A DNA stretch of 64,000 nucleotides from Paenibacillus chondroitinus NBRC 15376 (GTDB taxonomy: Bacteria; Bacillota; Bacilli; Paenibacillales; NBRC-103111): NCBI RefSeq assembly GCF_004000765.1, contig NZ_BILW01000013.1, positions 62,001-126,000 on the forward strand. The letters are read 5' to 3'. How positions within the stretch are numbered: the first letter of the stretch is position 1; the number at the start of each line of letters is the position of its first letter. Below the pieces are notes generated by a model. That model was not told the origin of the DNA, did no database searches, and saw only the letters and a list, made by a program, of their open reading frames with translations. Position numbers and translations under genes: made by a program. Of the stretch, positions 35,262 through 44,043 are shown in pieces.

Positions 35262-36647
35262 CTATCTCGTATATTCAAGGTTTCTCCTGTACTGCGCCGC
35301 AGGATGGTTCGCCGGGAGCAGGCGTTTCCCCGATCCAAACAGCTTCTCCCTCAGCGTTCCCGCTTCGTAGTCTAGTTGATATACGCCACGACGCTGCAGT
35401 TCTGGAACGACTTGATCAACAAACTCACGCAGGCTGCCTGGAGTAATCAGATGCGCAAGATTAAAACCGTCGAGACCGGTCTCCTCTACTTGCTCCTGCA
35501 TGTAGTCAGCGATTTGCTCAGGCGTTCCTACCAGCAAGCGGCCTTGTCCTTTGTCCAATGTCCCGATACGTTCCATGACTTCCTTCACGGTAAGGCGATT
35601 CTGGACATGTTTAGTAAACTGTGCCGCACGGCTCTGGCCGTGGTCGGTTGCCCGGTACTCCAGATACGAATCAGGATCGTAGGCCGATAAATCATAGCCG
35701 CTGGAGCCGCCAAATTGCGCAAGCGCCGCCTCCCCGCTCCACATGCCAGCGTATTCCCGCAGCTTCGCCTCCGCTTCCTCCTGCGTTGCTCCAACGATAA
35801 CGTTCAAGCCCGTAAACATTTTGATACTCTCCGGATCCCTGCCTATTCGCTCCGCTTTGTTCCTTATATCTTGAATGTTGGCTTTAAGCGATTCCTTCGA
35901 GTTGCCGCCTACGAAAACACATTCCGCATGCTTAGCGGCAAACTCCCGACCTTTCTCCGAGCTCCCCGCCTGGTACAGAACAGGCGTACGCTGCAAGGAA
36001 GGCTCGCTTAGATGCGGTCCAGGCACACGAAAAAATCGGCCTTCGTGATTAATGCGGTGAACCTTCGCCGGCTCTGCGTATACACTACGGGCAATGTCAC
36101 GTACCACGGCTCCGTCTTCCCAACTGCCTTCCCAAAGTTTATAGGCAACTTCCAAGAATTCATCCGCAACCTCGTACCGGTCGTCGTGCTTGATCATTTT
36201 ATCCAGACCATGATTCAAAGCTGCATTGGGCAAATAGGAGGTAACGACATTCCACGCGATTCGCCCGTTAGTCAGATGATCAAGTGTAGTGAACCTCCTG
36301 GCATGCGCATAGGGATGCTCATAAGTGGTCGTCACCGTAACGGCAAAACTCAGATTCTCCGTGACACTCGCCATCGCAGGAACGATGAGTGCCGGATCGT
36401 TTAGCGGCACTTGAACGGCATCTCTAATAGCCGGATCCGCGCTCGCCTTATAGACGTCATAGATACCGACGACATCCGCAAGAAACAGCGCATCGAATTT
36501 ACCGCGTTCAAGCAGCCTGGCCATCTCCGCCCAGTATTCCAAATCCGTATAGCGATGCCTTTCACTATCTGGATGTTTCCATAAACCGTGTGAATTGTGC
36601 ATCGCACTGTTCATATCGAATGCGTTCATGATGATTCGCTTGGCCAT
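35262..36647 (-). CDS. FMN-dependent monooxygenase, NtaA/SnaA/DszA family
   Basis: A 461-residue luciferase-like enzyme using reduced FMN. Family marks: HGLWKHPDSERHRYTDLEYW, LERGKFDALFLADVVGIYDVY, RFTTLDHLTNGRIAWNVVTSYLPNAALNHGL, DDRYEVADEFLEV and TPVLYQAGSSEKGREFAAKHAE. These resemble DszA, which opens dibenzothiophene sulfone, and NtaA/DmoA. The start at 36645-36647 is preferred because GGAAGGAGGG lies upstream; an earlier ATG at 36680 overlaps the previous gene. Strongly similar to the gene at 38928, so a duplication flanks the fused gene at 36680. Confidence 0.9.
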   Translation of the reverse strand: MAKRIIMNAFDMNSAMHNSHGLWKHPDSERHRYTDLEYWAEMARLLERGKFDALFLADVVGIYDVYKASADPAIRDAVQVPLNDPALIVPAMASVTENLSFAVTVTTTYEHPYAHARRFTTLDHLTNGRIAWNVVTSYLPNAALNHGLDKMIKHDDRYEVADEFLEVAYKLWEGSWEDGAVVRDIARSVYAEPAKVHRINHEGRFFRVPGPHLSEPSLQRTPVLYQAGSSEKGREFAAKHAECVFVGGNSKESLKANIQDIRNKAERIGRDPESIKMFTGLNVIVGATQEEAEAKLREYAGMWSGEAALAQFGGSSGYDLSAYDPDSYLEYRATDHGQSRAAQFTKHVQNRLTVKEVMERIGTLDKGQGRLLVGTPEQIADYMQEQVEETGLDGFNLAHLITPGSLREFVDQVVPELQRRGVYQLDYEAGTLREKLFGSGKRLLPANHPAAQYRRNLEYTR

Positions 36648-36679
36648 AGTCCCGTGTTTCCCTCCTTCCATTATTACCA

Positions 36680-38914
36680 TTACATCTTGTATTCATGATA
36701 AACCCCGTTGAGAAACCACTTGCCGACATGATGCAGCTTCAACCGAGCCGGATCGTGCAGAGTATGAATGCGAACATTCCGCCAGTGGCGGTCGTAATTA
36801 TGCTTGCGATCCATCGAGGAAGTACCTGCAACCTCGAAAAGCGCGTTTGTGATCTCGATCGCCGTTTCCGTAACGAGCCATTTCGCCGAATCAACCGTCA
36901 GTGCGGCCTTGCCGGCGGTTTCCGCATTCAGATCCTTGCGCGCGTGGTCAATCGCATCGGCGGCCCGATCCAGCAAAGCTTCCGCCGCTTGCAAACGAAT
37001 GCCTAGCTCGCCGAAGCGGCGAATCAGATCGGGTTCCTCGTTAGCTCGCGTTACGCCGCTGCCGAAAGCCGGACGCGTGTATTCGCGAACGAACGCCGCT
37101 GCGTCCTCCAAGGCTGCTTGCGCAATACCGATATCAATGGCGGCGTGCATGATTTGCCCGAACGCAGAGAAGTATTGAGGACCTTCAAATATTTGAAAAT
37201 GGGGCAATAAGCAGCTCTCCGGCACTTTCACGTTTCTAAGCACAACACTGCCGCTTGCTGTCGTCCGCTGGCCGATACCCGACCAGTCGTCGAGCACCGT
37301 TACCCCGGGCGCGTGCCTCGGAACGAAAGCGGTCATTCTTTGTTCGTCTTCGTTCAGTGCCGTAACCGGAATCCAGTGCGAATAGAGTGCACCCGTCGTA
37401 TAATATTTATTTCCGTTTAATACGAAGCCTTGCTCGCCATCGTGTTTACGAATTGTTGTCGTGATCTTTCTAGCACCTTTGCTGCTGCTGCGTTCCGCTA
37501 AACCATTGCCAAACTGGGCACCATTCAATACTTCCTGAAAGAAAAAGCTTTTCTGCTCCTTACTGCCAATTAAATCTATTGTTTTTACGAAAAAATGATG
37601 ATTTTGTGGGATTTGCCCGATGGAACCGTCAGCGTGCGAGATGATCTTAAAGATGTCCACAAGCGTTCGAGTGGAGACATCCGGACCTCCGTATTCCTTC
37701 GGCACGACGAGTCCAAGCAAACCTAATTCAGCCAAACGCCGTATCTCGCGCAAAGGCAGCTTTCGCCCGCGGTCCCTGTCCGAGGCGCCGGGGCGAATTT
37801 CCTCCGCAAACAATCGCGCAGCCTCCAGCGCTTCCTCGTCACCTTGGAGCCGATGAGCCCTTGGGCGCTCATTGAAAAAAGAAAGCGGCAGATCCCGCTC
37901 AGCATATTGCGAGAGCGACTCCCTTTGAGGACGCTCGAGTTCCCCGCTATCAGCAAGCAATTGGGCGTTTTGAAGGATAGCCCGATCAAGCGATTCTTCT
38001 AAAGGAAAATCGCCTTGCAAACATCCGTGATCTTGCATCTCCTTCTTGAGATTAACAAGTTTGCTCCATTTATCGTCCGAAACGTTAACTCCTAATTGCT
38101 TATGCAAGTCTTCGGAAAAAATGAATGGGATGGCATTCTCGGATATTCCGAGCTGTTTGGCTGCAAGCCGATGTGCTTCCGTCGGATGATCGATGGCCCA
38201 ATCGGAAGCTAAGGATATGTGGGCGAGCAAACGTTCAACCTCAACGGAAGGCTCTTGAATCAGAATCCCCCCCGCCGAGACAGTCAGTACTGTCAACACG
38301 GGAGTATACAAGCTGAAGCCTTCCAGTTCACGAAGGCCCAAAAGCCGTCGGGACTCTTCGGGGAGTGCCCGGTCGGCATACACGGCATCGACTTCATTGC
38401 TCAGCAGAGCGCGGAGCTCCCTCCTCCCAGGATGGACTCCGTCCGCAGCCTTCTCGCTTTGAAGTTCAATCCATTTCGGCCGTGCTGCCGCAATTCCCAC
38501 TTTCTGCAGTGCAGCGTCCACGAGCTTTGCCGCATGGCGTTTTCGAAGGCTGTCATCCGGGTTGATCCTTGCAGCGATCCCTAGCTTCGCCCCCTTTAAA
38601 TCGGCAGCTGTTCGTAACCGTGAATCCGAATGCACGAGAATGACACTTCGCCGCTCCTGCTCCTGGAGTCCGATAATGCGGAGCTCCTCTTTCAAGGCTA
38701 ACCGCTGCAGAACAACCGACGCCGGTTCCATTCGAAGCTCCAATTCATCAGCTGTCCCTGCCTTTATCCGGAGCCTGCCGGATCCAGCATCCCGCAAGAC
38801 CGGAATGCCTCTTCGCCGCAAATCGAATGGCAGCTCTCCCAACTCATACGCGAGATCGATGGCATTCGGATTGTCAGTCGCTGGCTGCGGTAGAGCATCT
38901 ATTTTTATTGACAT
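36680..38914 (-). CDS. Fusion protein: DszB/SsuA-like binding-fold domain plus SfnB/DszC-like flavin dehydrogenase domain
   Basis: A 744-residue protein. Residues about 10-310 resemble the periplasmic-binding-protein fold of SsuA and of the desulfinase DszB (SVILVHSDSRLRTAADLKGAKLGI, LLSNEVDAVYAD, DWAIDHPTEAHRLAAKQLGIS) but there is no signal peptide, so it should be cytoplasmic. The DszB catalytic Cys is not seen at the expected place: the only Cys before residue 560 is Cys 298. Residues about 350-744 are an SfnB-family acyl-CoA-dehydrogenase-like domain: EEYGG-like VPKEYGG, GSIGQIPQNHHFF, FVLNGNKYYTTGALYSHWI, RHWRNVRIHTLHDP. SfnB/DszC enzymes oxidise organosulfur compounds with reduced flavin. 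AGGAGG precedes the ATG. Flanked by two DszA-like genes. Confidence 0.85.
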   Translation of the reverse strand: MSIKIDALPQPATDNPNAIDLAYELGELPFDLRRRGIPVLRDAGSGRLRIKAGTADELELRMEPASVVLQRLALKEELRIIGLQEQERRSVILVHSDSRLRTAADLKGAKLGIAARINPDDSLRKRHAAKLVDAALQKVGIAAARPKWIELQSEKAADGVHPGRRELRALLSNEVDAVYADRALPEESRRLLGLRELEGFSLYTPVLTVLTVSAGGILIQEPSVEVERLLAHISLASDWAIDHPTEAHRLAAKQLGISENAIPFIFSEDLHKQLGVNVSDDKWSKLVNLKKEMQDHGCLQGDFPLEESLDRAILQNAQLLADSGELERPQRESLSQYAERDLPLSFFNERPRAHRLQGDEEALEAARLFAEEIRPGASDRDRGRKLPLREIRRLAELGLLGLVVPKEYGGPDVSTRTLVDIFKIISHADGSIGQIPQNHHFFVKTIDLIGSKEQKSFFFQEVLNGAQFGNGLAERSSSKGARKITTTIRKHDGEQGFVLNGNKYYTTGALYSHWIPVTALNEDEQRMTAFVPRHAPGVTVLDDWSGIGQRTTASGSVVLRNVKVPESCLLPHFQIFEGPQYFSAFGQIMHAAIDIGIAQAALEDAAAFVREYTRPAFGSGVTRANEEPDLIRRFGELGIRLQAAEALLDRAADAIDHARKDLNAETAGKAALTVDSAKWLVTETAIEITNALFEVAGTSSMDRKHNYDRHWRNVRIHTLHDPARLKLHHVGKWFLNGVYHEYKM

Positions 38915-38927
38915 ACTTATCCTCCTA

Positions 38928-40307
38928 TCAGGTCAAAGTAGGCTGCTTACGGTAGACGGCGCCGGGATGATCTTCAGGCAATCTGCTTACACCCACACCA
39001 AACAAACGTTCCCTCAATGTCGATTCCTCATACTCTTCCCGAAACAAACCTCTACGCTGCAGTTCGGGAACGACAAGCTCCACAAAATCGCGCAATGTAT
39101 CCGGGGAGATAATCTGCGTGACATTAAACCCGTCGATCCCCGTCTCCTCTATCCAAAATTGCATTTTGTCGGCTACCTCTTCCGGCGTCCCGACGACAAA
39201 CAATCCCCGCCCGCCAAGCGTCCCTAATGTTTCCATGACTTCACGAACTGTCTTCGGACGCGGGCTGTCCTTCGTAAATTGTGCTGCTGCTGTCTGCCCA
39301 TGGTCCGTTTCCGTGTAGGCTAGCACGTCTCCCGGTTCGTAAGCGGACAAATCATAGCCGCTTCCTCCCCCATAATGAGCCAATACGCCTTCCAAACTGT
39401 ACAGTTTTTGGAAGCTCTCAAACTTACTCCACGCTTCCTCATGCGTTCGTCCTACAATGGCCAGCAAACCGGTCATCAGTTTAATATGATCCGGATCACG
39501 GCCGAAGGCGACGGCCTGTGCGCGAATATCCGCTGCATATCGTTTCAGCGTTTGCACGTTCCCACCGCCAAGAAAAACGGCCTCCGCATGTTTCGCTGCA
39601 AATGCGCGCCCGCGTGCTGAACTGCCGGCCTGATAAATAACCGGTGTCCGCTGTATGGAAGGCTCGCTTAAGTGCGGTCCGGGAACTTTGAAAAATTTCC
39701 CTTCATGATGAATGTGATGCACTTTATTCGGATCCGTGTATACGCCATTTTCGACATCGCGAATAACTGCATCGTCTTCCCAGCTGCTTTCCCAAAGCTT
39801 ATAGGAAACGTCTAAATATTCTTCCGCCATTTCGTAGCGATCGTCATGCTTGATCATTTGATCCAACCCGAAGTTACGCGCAGCGCTCGGCAAATACGAG
39901 GTTACCACGTTCCATGCGATTCTGCCCTTCGTTAAGTGATCGAGTGTCGACATCCGCCTAGCATGGCTGAAGGGCTTCTCGTATGTCGTGGAAAAGGTGA
40001 CGGCGAAGGCTAGATGTTTGGTAACAAGCGCCATCGGCGGCACAACAAGAAATGGATCGTTGCAAGGAATTTGCACGGCTTCACGAATCGCCGTCTCCGG
40101 TCCTTGCTTGTAAACATCATAAACCCCTACAACGTCAGCTAAAAATAAGGCGTCAAACTTCCCACGTTCCAGCAATTGCGCCAACTCCGTCCAATAACGG
40201 ATATCTGTGTAGCGATGCCGGTTGCTGTCGGGATGCCGCCATAAGCCGTGTACGATATGGCCGACGCAGTTCATTTCAAAGGCATTGAGGTGGATTTTTT
40301 TGGGCAT
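38928..40307 (-). CDS. FMN-dependent monooxygenase, NtaA/SnaA/DszA family
   Basis: A 459-residue luciferase-like monooxygenase, paralogue of the gene at 35262. Family marks: HGLWRHPDSNRHRYTDIRYW, LERGKFDALFLADVVGVYDVY, LDHLTKGRIAWNVVTSYLPSAARNFGLDQ, DDRYEMAEEYLDV, VIYQAGSSARGRAFAAKHAE and VGTPEEVADKM. GGGGGAAATCAGC precedes the ATG. It needs reduced FMN from a separate reductase, which is not encoded in the window. Likely substrate: a sulfone, sulfide or thioether. Confidence 0.9.
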   Translation of the reverse strand: MPKKIHLNAFEMNCVGHIVHGLWRHPDSNRHRYTDIRYWTELAQLLERGKFDALFLADVVGVYDVYKQGPETAIREAVQIPCNDPFLVVPPMALVTKHLAFAVTFSTTYEKPFSHARRMSTLDHLTKGRIAWNVVTSYLPSAARNFGLDQMIKHDDRYEMAEEYLDVSYKLWESSWEDDAVIRDVENGVYTDPNKVHHIHHEGKFFKVPGPHLSEPSIQRTPVIYQAGSSARGRAFAAKHAEAVFLGGGNVQTLKRYAADIRAQAVAFGRDPDHIKLMTGLLAIVGRTHEEAWSKFESFQKLYSLEGVLAHYGGGSGYDLSAYEPGDVLAYTETDHGQTAAAQFTKDSPRPKTVREVMETLGTLGGRGLFVVGTPEEVADKMQFWIEETGIDGFNVTQIISPDTLRDFVELVVPELQRRGLFREEYEESTLRERLFGVGVSRLPEDHPGAVYRKQPTLT

Positions 40308-40325
40308 GCTGATTTCCCCCCTTCT

Positions 40326-40991
40326 TTACAACCGTTTATCCAGCTTGCGTACAATATAGTTGCCAGTGAATTGAAAAACTTGCACGAACAACACCATAAT
40401 GACGATCGTAACGAACATCACATCCGTTTGATAACGGTAGTATCCGTACCGGATAGCAAAGTCACCGATACCGCCGCCGCCGACTAGTCCCGCAACCGTA
40501 GAATAGGAAAGGAAACTGACGGTAACAATCGTTATCGCATTTGCAATACCGGAACGAGCTTCTGTATATAACACTTTCCAAACGATTTGGAATTTGTTTG
40601 CCCCCATCGACTCAGCTGCTTCTACCACACCGCGATTGACTTCAAGCAAAATTTGCTCAATAAATCTTGCAAAATATGGTACCGCATTGATGATCATCGG
40701 GACGGTGGCCGCTGTTGTACCAAGCGCCGTACCGACGACAAGCCGGGTAAAAGGAATGATCGCAATCATCAGGATTAAAAAAGGAAACGAACGAATCAGG
40801 TTGACGAATCCATTCAAGATGAGATAAAACTTAGGCCATTTGAGAAAAGAATCGGGCCGTGTCAGGAATAAGATCGTCCCTAGCGGTGTACCGATGGCAA
40901 CGGCAATTGGGATTGTCAAAATAAGCATGTATAGTGTTTCCAGAAGCGCCTCAATAAGTTCAGGCCAAGCAGTTGCTATATTATCAAACAT
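40326..40991 (-). CDS. metI: MetI-type ABC transporter permease
   Basis: A 221-residue permease of the methionine uptake family: five or so helices, IPFTRLVVGTALGTTAATVPMIINAVPYFARFIEQILLEVNRGVVEAAESMGANKFQIVWKVLY with the VEAAESMGA coupling loop. The ATG at 40989-40991 is preceded by GGAGGCCAATT and overlaps the end of the ATPase gene by eight bases. In this context the cargo may be an organosulfur compound rather than methionine. Confidence 0.88.
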   Translation of the reverse strand: MFDNIATAWPELIEALLETLYMLILTIPIAVAIGTPLGTILFLTRPDSFLKWPKFYLILNGFVNLIRSFPFLILMIAIIPFTRLVVGTALGTTAATVPMIINAVPYFARFIEQILLEVNRGVVEAAESMGANKFQIVWKVLYTEARSGIANAITIVTVSFLSYSTVAGLVGGGGIGDFAIRYGYYRYQTDVMFVTIVIMVLFVQVFQFTGNYIVRKLDKRL

Positions 40992-41754
40992 AATTGGCCT
41001 CCAGTTCTCTCTCCAGCGAGATCTCGTTGTTGAACAAATACTGCGCGATGTTGGATTGAGGTACAATATTTTTTTCGCTTAAATCAAACTTCTCCACAAT
41101 TTTCCCATGCTCCATGACCGCCACTTTATTGCAGATCGCTTTCACGACGTTCATCTCATGAGTAACAATGACAATTGTGATGCCCAAATTGCGGTTAATT
41201 TCCTTCAATGCAGCCAAAATACTGCCTGTCGTCTGAGGGTCCACCGAAGAAGTCGGCTCGTCGCAAAGTAGAATTTTCGGGTTATTGGCTAGCGCCCGGG
41301 CGATTGCGACCCGCTGCTTCTGTCCTCCGCTAAGCTTAGCTGGGTACGCCTTCGTCTTGTCAGATAAACCGACCATTTCGAGGCAGGTCTCAATGCGTTT
41401 ATGCCGTTCGGCCTTAGGCACCTTCGCAATTTCAAGCGGGAAGCTCACATTGTCATACACATTTAGATTGTTAAGCAAATTGAAATGCTGAAAAATCATT
41501 CCAATTGAAAGTCTTTTCTTCCGCAGCTCGCGCAGATGAAGCTTCGTCAATTCCTCGCCGTCAACAATGACATTCCCTTCGTCAGGCCGCTCCAACAGAT
41601 TGATCGTGCGCAGCAGAGTGGACTTCCCCGCTCCACTAAACCCAATCAGTCCATAAATATCGCCTTCTTCAATTTGCAGCGAAGCGGAGGATACCGCATG
41701 CAGCGGTCCTCCGGCAGTGGTGAACGTTTTGCTTATATTTTGCAGGGTGATCAT
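40984..41754 (-). CDS. metN: MetN-type ABC transporter ATPase lacking the C-terminal NIL domain
   Basis: A 256-residue ATPase: Walker A GFSGAGKS, Q-loop FQHFNLLNNLNVYDNVSFPLEIA, signature LSGGQKQR, Walker B ILLCDEPTSSVD, His switch VTHEMNV. Typical MetN proteins are about 340 residues because of a C-terminal NIL/ACT-like methionine-sensing domain; here the protein stops shortly after the ATPase core. GGGGAGG stands seven bases before the ATG at 41752-41754. Without the NIL domain, uptake should not be inhibited by internal methionine. Confidence 0.88.
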   Translation of the reverse strand: MITLQNISKTFTTAGGPLHAVSSASLQIEEGDIYGLIGFSGAGKSTLLRTINLLERPDEGNVIVDGEELTKLHLRELRKKRLSIGMIFQHFNLLNNLNVYDNVSFPLEIAKVPKAERHKRIETCLEMVGLSDKTKAYPAKLSGGQKQRVAIARALANNPKILLCDEPTSSVDPQTTGSILAALKEINRNLGITIVIVTHEMNVVKAICNKVAVMEHGKIVEKFDLSEKNIVPQSNIAQYLFNNEISLERELEANYV

Positions 41755-41772
41755 GGACAACCCTCCCCTTCA

Positions 41773-42666
41773 TCATTTATTCAAACTTTCCAATGTTTCA
41801 ATGGCATCTCCGTATTTTTCCTTATAAAAATCTTTTATTGCCTGGCTCTCATAAGCCTTTTGCAGTGCTTTGACTTTGGGAGTGCCTAACAGCTTGTTAT
41901 TCACTGCTACGATTCCTTTATAAGGCAAGTCTTTTCCTGTCTCCAACGCCAACGCGTCCTGTTTTGGCTTATACCCAATCTGAACCGCCGTTCCGGCGAA
42001 CAAGAAACCTACGTCAACGTCGTCAAGCGTCCTTTGCAGCATCAATTGGTCGACTTCTTTAAATTTGTACTTATGGGGATTATCCGTAATATCTTTAAGC
42101 GTCGCATGGATGACATCCACGCCATCCTTCAATTTCAAGAGCCCCAGATCGCGAAGCATGAAAAGCGCGCGTCCATTGTTTGCGGGATCGACAGGAATAC
42201 CGATAATGGCGCCGTCGGGAACCTCTTTGAAAGATTTATATTTCTTAGAATATAAGCCTGAGGGGGTGAACGTTGTGTAAAAAGCTCTCGAGATGTTCTT
42301 GAGACCCTGATCCTTCACGAATTGATTAAAATACGCCTCGTGCTGAAAAGAATTCGTATCCGCTTGGCCGTCGTTGACGATTTTATTAGGTTGGATAATG
42401 TCGTTTACAACGACATAATCAAGCGTATAACCGTCCTTGGCTAATTCCGCCTTTAATATTTTGACAATCTCTCCGTTGAACCCCGCATCACTCATCACGT
42501 GATGAATCACCTTATCTTCGGGATTAGCGGTCGCTGCAGCTTTCGAGCTGGCAGCAGGCTGAGCAGCTGCGTTCGTGCTTGCCTTATCCGTTTTCGAGCA
42601 AGCTGCAAGAAGGAACGTGAGGGCGAGGATAACGAACATGGTGGTGCGTATGGCTGGTTTTTTCAT
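41773..42666 (-). CDS. metQ: MetQ/NlpA-family substrate-binding lipoprotein
   Basis: A 297-residue lipoprotein with lipobox LLAAC and an Ala-rich linker. VVVNDIIQPNKIVNDGQADTNSFQHEAYFNQFVKDQG and IIGIPVDPANNGRALFMLRDLGLLKLKDG are characteristic of the NlpA/MetQ family. AAAGGAGTG precedes the ATG. Neighbour of MetN and MetI genes, forming a complete importer in the middle of the flavin-monooxygenase operon. Confidence 0.92.
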   Translation of the reverse strand: MKKPAIRTTMFVILALTFLLAACSKTDKASTNAAAQPAASSKAAATANPEDKVIHHVMSDAGFNGEIVKILKAELAKDGYTLDYVVVNDIIQPNKIVNDGQADTNSFQHEAYFNQFVKDQGLKNISRAFYTTFTPSGLYSKKYKSFKEVPDGAIIGIPVDPANNGRALFMLRDLGLLKLKDGVDVIHATLKDITDNPHKYKFKEVDQLMLQRTLDDVDVGFLFAGTAVQIGYKPKQDALALETGKDLPYKGIVAVNNKLLGTPKVKALQKAYESQAIKDFYKEKYGDAIETLESLNK

Positions 42667-42714
42667 CTTTTTTTACCACTCCTTTGATCTGAGATTTTTA
42701 TTTTAAAAAAGAGA

Positions 42715-43998
42715 CTAGGACGGCGGCTTCAGCCGAACGTCGTTGTCCCCAGTTGTCTGGTCGGTATTTGATGGTTCACCTATACCTGTTTGCCAAGCGA
42801 ATGGCGGCCGCATGCCATTAACAACGTAATCACCTACAATACGTTCTTTATAGATCAAGGGGTTATGCGAAGCAATCGTCCGGGCGTTTCGCCAATAGCG
42901 ATCAAGCGCCTTCGATCTGGCTGTCGCCGAAGCGCCCAGTGCATCGAATATGGCGGCAGTGGCCTCAAGTGTCAGCCTCGCGACAATCGTCTGCGCTTGA
43001 GCTACTTCCACCTCTGCTTCGACATTCGCCTTATCCGCGTATCCGGTGTCTTCCGACGACTGGGCATCGCACGCTCGCTGCACAGCTTCGGCCGCTTTCA
43101 GCACGATCACTCCTGCAGCGTAAGCCTGACTGTGCGTACGTCCTACAACTTGCAGCACTTGAGGATCGTCGCCAGCCCGGGCGGCTGATGCGTGCGAGTA
43201 CGTTCTCCGCCGGTCAGCAACCGCGACTGCAACGTCCCTCGCAGCCGCCCGGGATATGCCTGACAACGTTGCAAGATGAACCATTTGGGCGAACGCGGTG
43301 CCATACTTTGTGTAGGTTTCCCGGTCGAATACATCCTCTCTCTCGACAGGTGTATTGACGAACTTCGTCGTGCCGCTGCCCGTCAGCGTTTGCCCAAAGC
43401 CTGCCCAATCATCCACAATGTCAACGCCTTCCGCCTCAGCCGGAACCATAGCTGAGACGATCTCGTCTTTTCCAGCCGTCGCGCTAACTACGATCCAATC
43501 TGCATAAATCGTGCCTGTAGAGTAATATTTAACACCATTTAAACGAAGTCGATCCTCCGTCTCGGACAATGCGGTCGCGTAGCTTCCCACCTTGTTCTCT
43601 CCAATCTCCGTCAAAGCATTCCCAACGATTGCACCGTCTGCGATACGCTTTAACCATCGTTGCCTTCGTTCTCCATCCGGCAAGTTTAATACTCTTTCGA
43701 CGAAGCCGAAATGAATCCGCAGCGCTTGCGTGACATTGGAATCCGCTTCTGACAATTCGATCAGCAGTCCAAATAATTCCGGAAGCGTAGCACCGAACCC
43801 GCCATCCTCCTGCGAAATACGAACGGTTCCGAAGCCGCTCTCCCTTAGCCATTCCATCTCTTCATATAGAAGTTTACGGCTCATTTCCCGATTGACAGCC
43901 CCTTCGCGAATTCGTTGAAAGGTCGGACGGAAACGCTCAGCCAGTCTCTCGTAGTTGTCCGACGGGCTGCTGCCCCAAACACCTTCGGTTCTACCCAT
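42715..43998 (-). CDS. SfnB/DszC-like flavin-dependent monooxygenase (acyl-CoA dehydrogenase fold)
   Basis: A 427-residue protein with an acyl-CoA dehydrogenase fold: ESGFGTVRISQEDGGFGATLPELFGLL, GNALTEIGENKVGSYAT, LNGVKYYSTGTIYADWIVV, FGQTLTGSGTTKF and RYWRNARTIASHNPLIYKERIVGDYVVNG. The last motif is the DszC/SfnB-type signature near the flavin site. DszC performs stepwise S-oxidation of dibenzothiophene; the physiological substrate here is open. AAGGAGGAAGAAA precedes the ATG. It is a shorter free-standing relative of the second half of the fusion protein at 36680. Confidence 0.88.
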   Translation of the reverse strand: MGRTEGVWGSSPSDNYERLAERFRPTFQRIREGAVNREMSRKLLYEEMEWLRESGFGTVRISQEDGGFGATLPELFGLLIELSEADSNVTQALRIHFGFVERVLNLPDGERRQRWLKRIADGAIVGNALTEIGENKVGSYATALSETEDRLRLNGVKYYSTGTIYADWIVVSATAGKDEIVSAMVPAEAEGVDIVDDWAGFGQTLTGSGTTKFVNTPVEREDVFDRETYTKYGTAFAQMVHLATLSGISRAAARDVAVAVADRRRTYSHASAARAGDDPQVLQVVGRTHSQAYAAGVIVLKAAEAVQRACDAQSSEDTGYADKANVEAEVEVAQAQTIVARLTLEATAAIFDALGASATARSKALDRYWRNARTIASHNPLIYKERIVGDYVVNGMRPPFAWQTGIGEPSNTDQTTGDNDVRLKPPS

Positions 43999-44043
43999 TT
44001 TCTTCCTCCTTGTTTCCCAATCTATACGATGCCCTCAGGCTTT

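Noticed and set aside
36680..38914. Fusion gene as an assembly or frameshift artefact
   Set aside because: The frame is continuous with protein-like composition through the linker (residues about 300-350), and the SfnB domain has no separate ribosome site or start in the linker region that I could find.
38562..39227. 221-residue plus-strand open frame spanning two genes
   Set aside because: It crosses the start of the fusion gene and the end of the DszA-like gene; both are certain on the other strand.
40984..41754. Truncated MetN as a frameshifted gene with the NIL domain in another frame
   Set aside because: The stop overlaps the start of the MetI gene by eight bases in a normal operon junction; there is no room for a lost domain.
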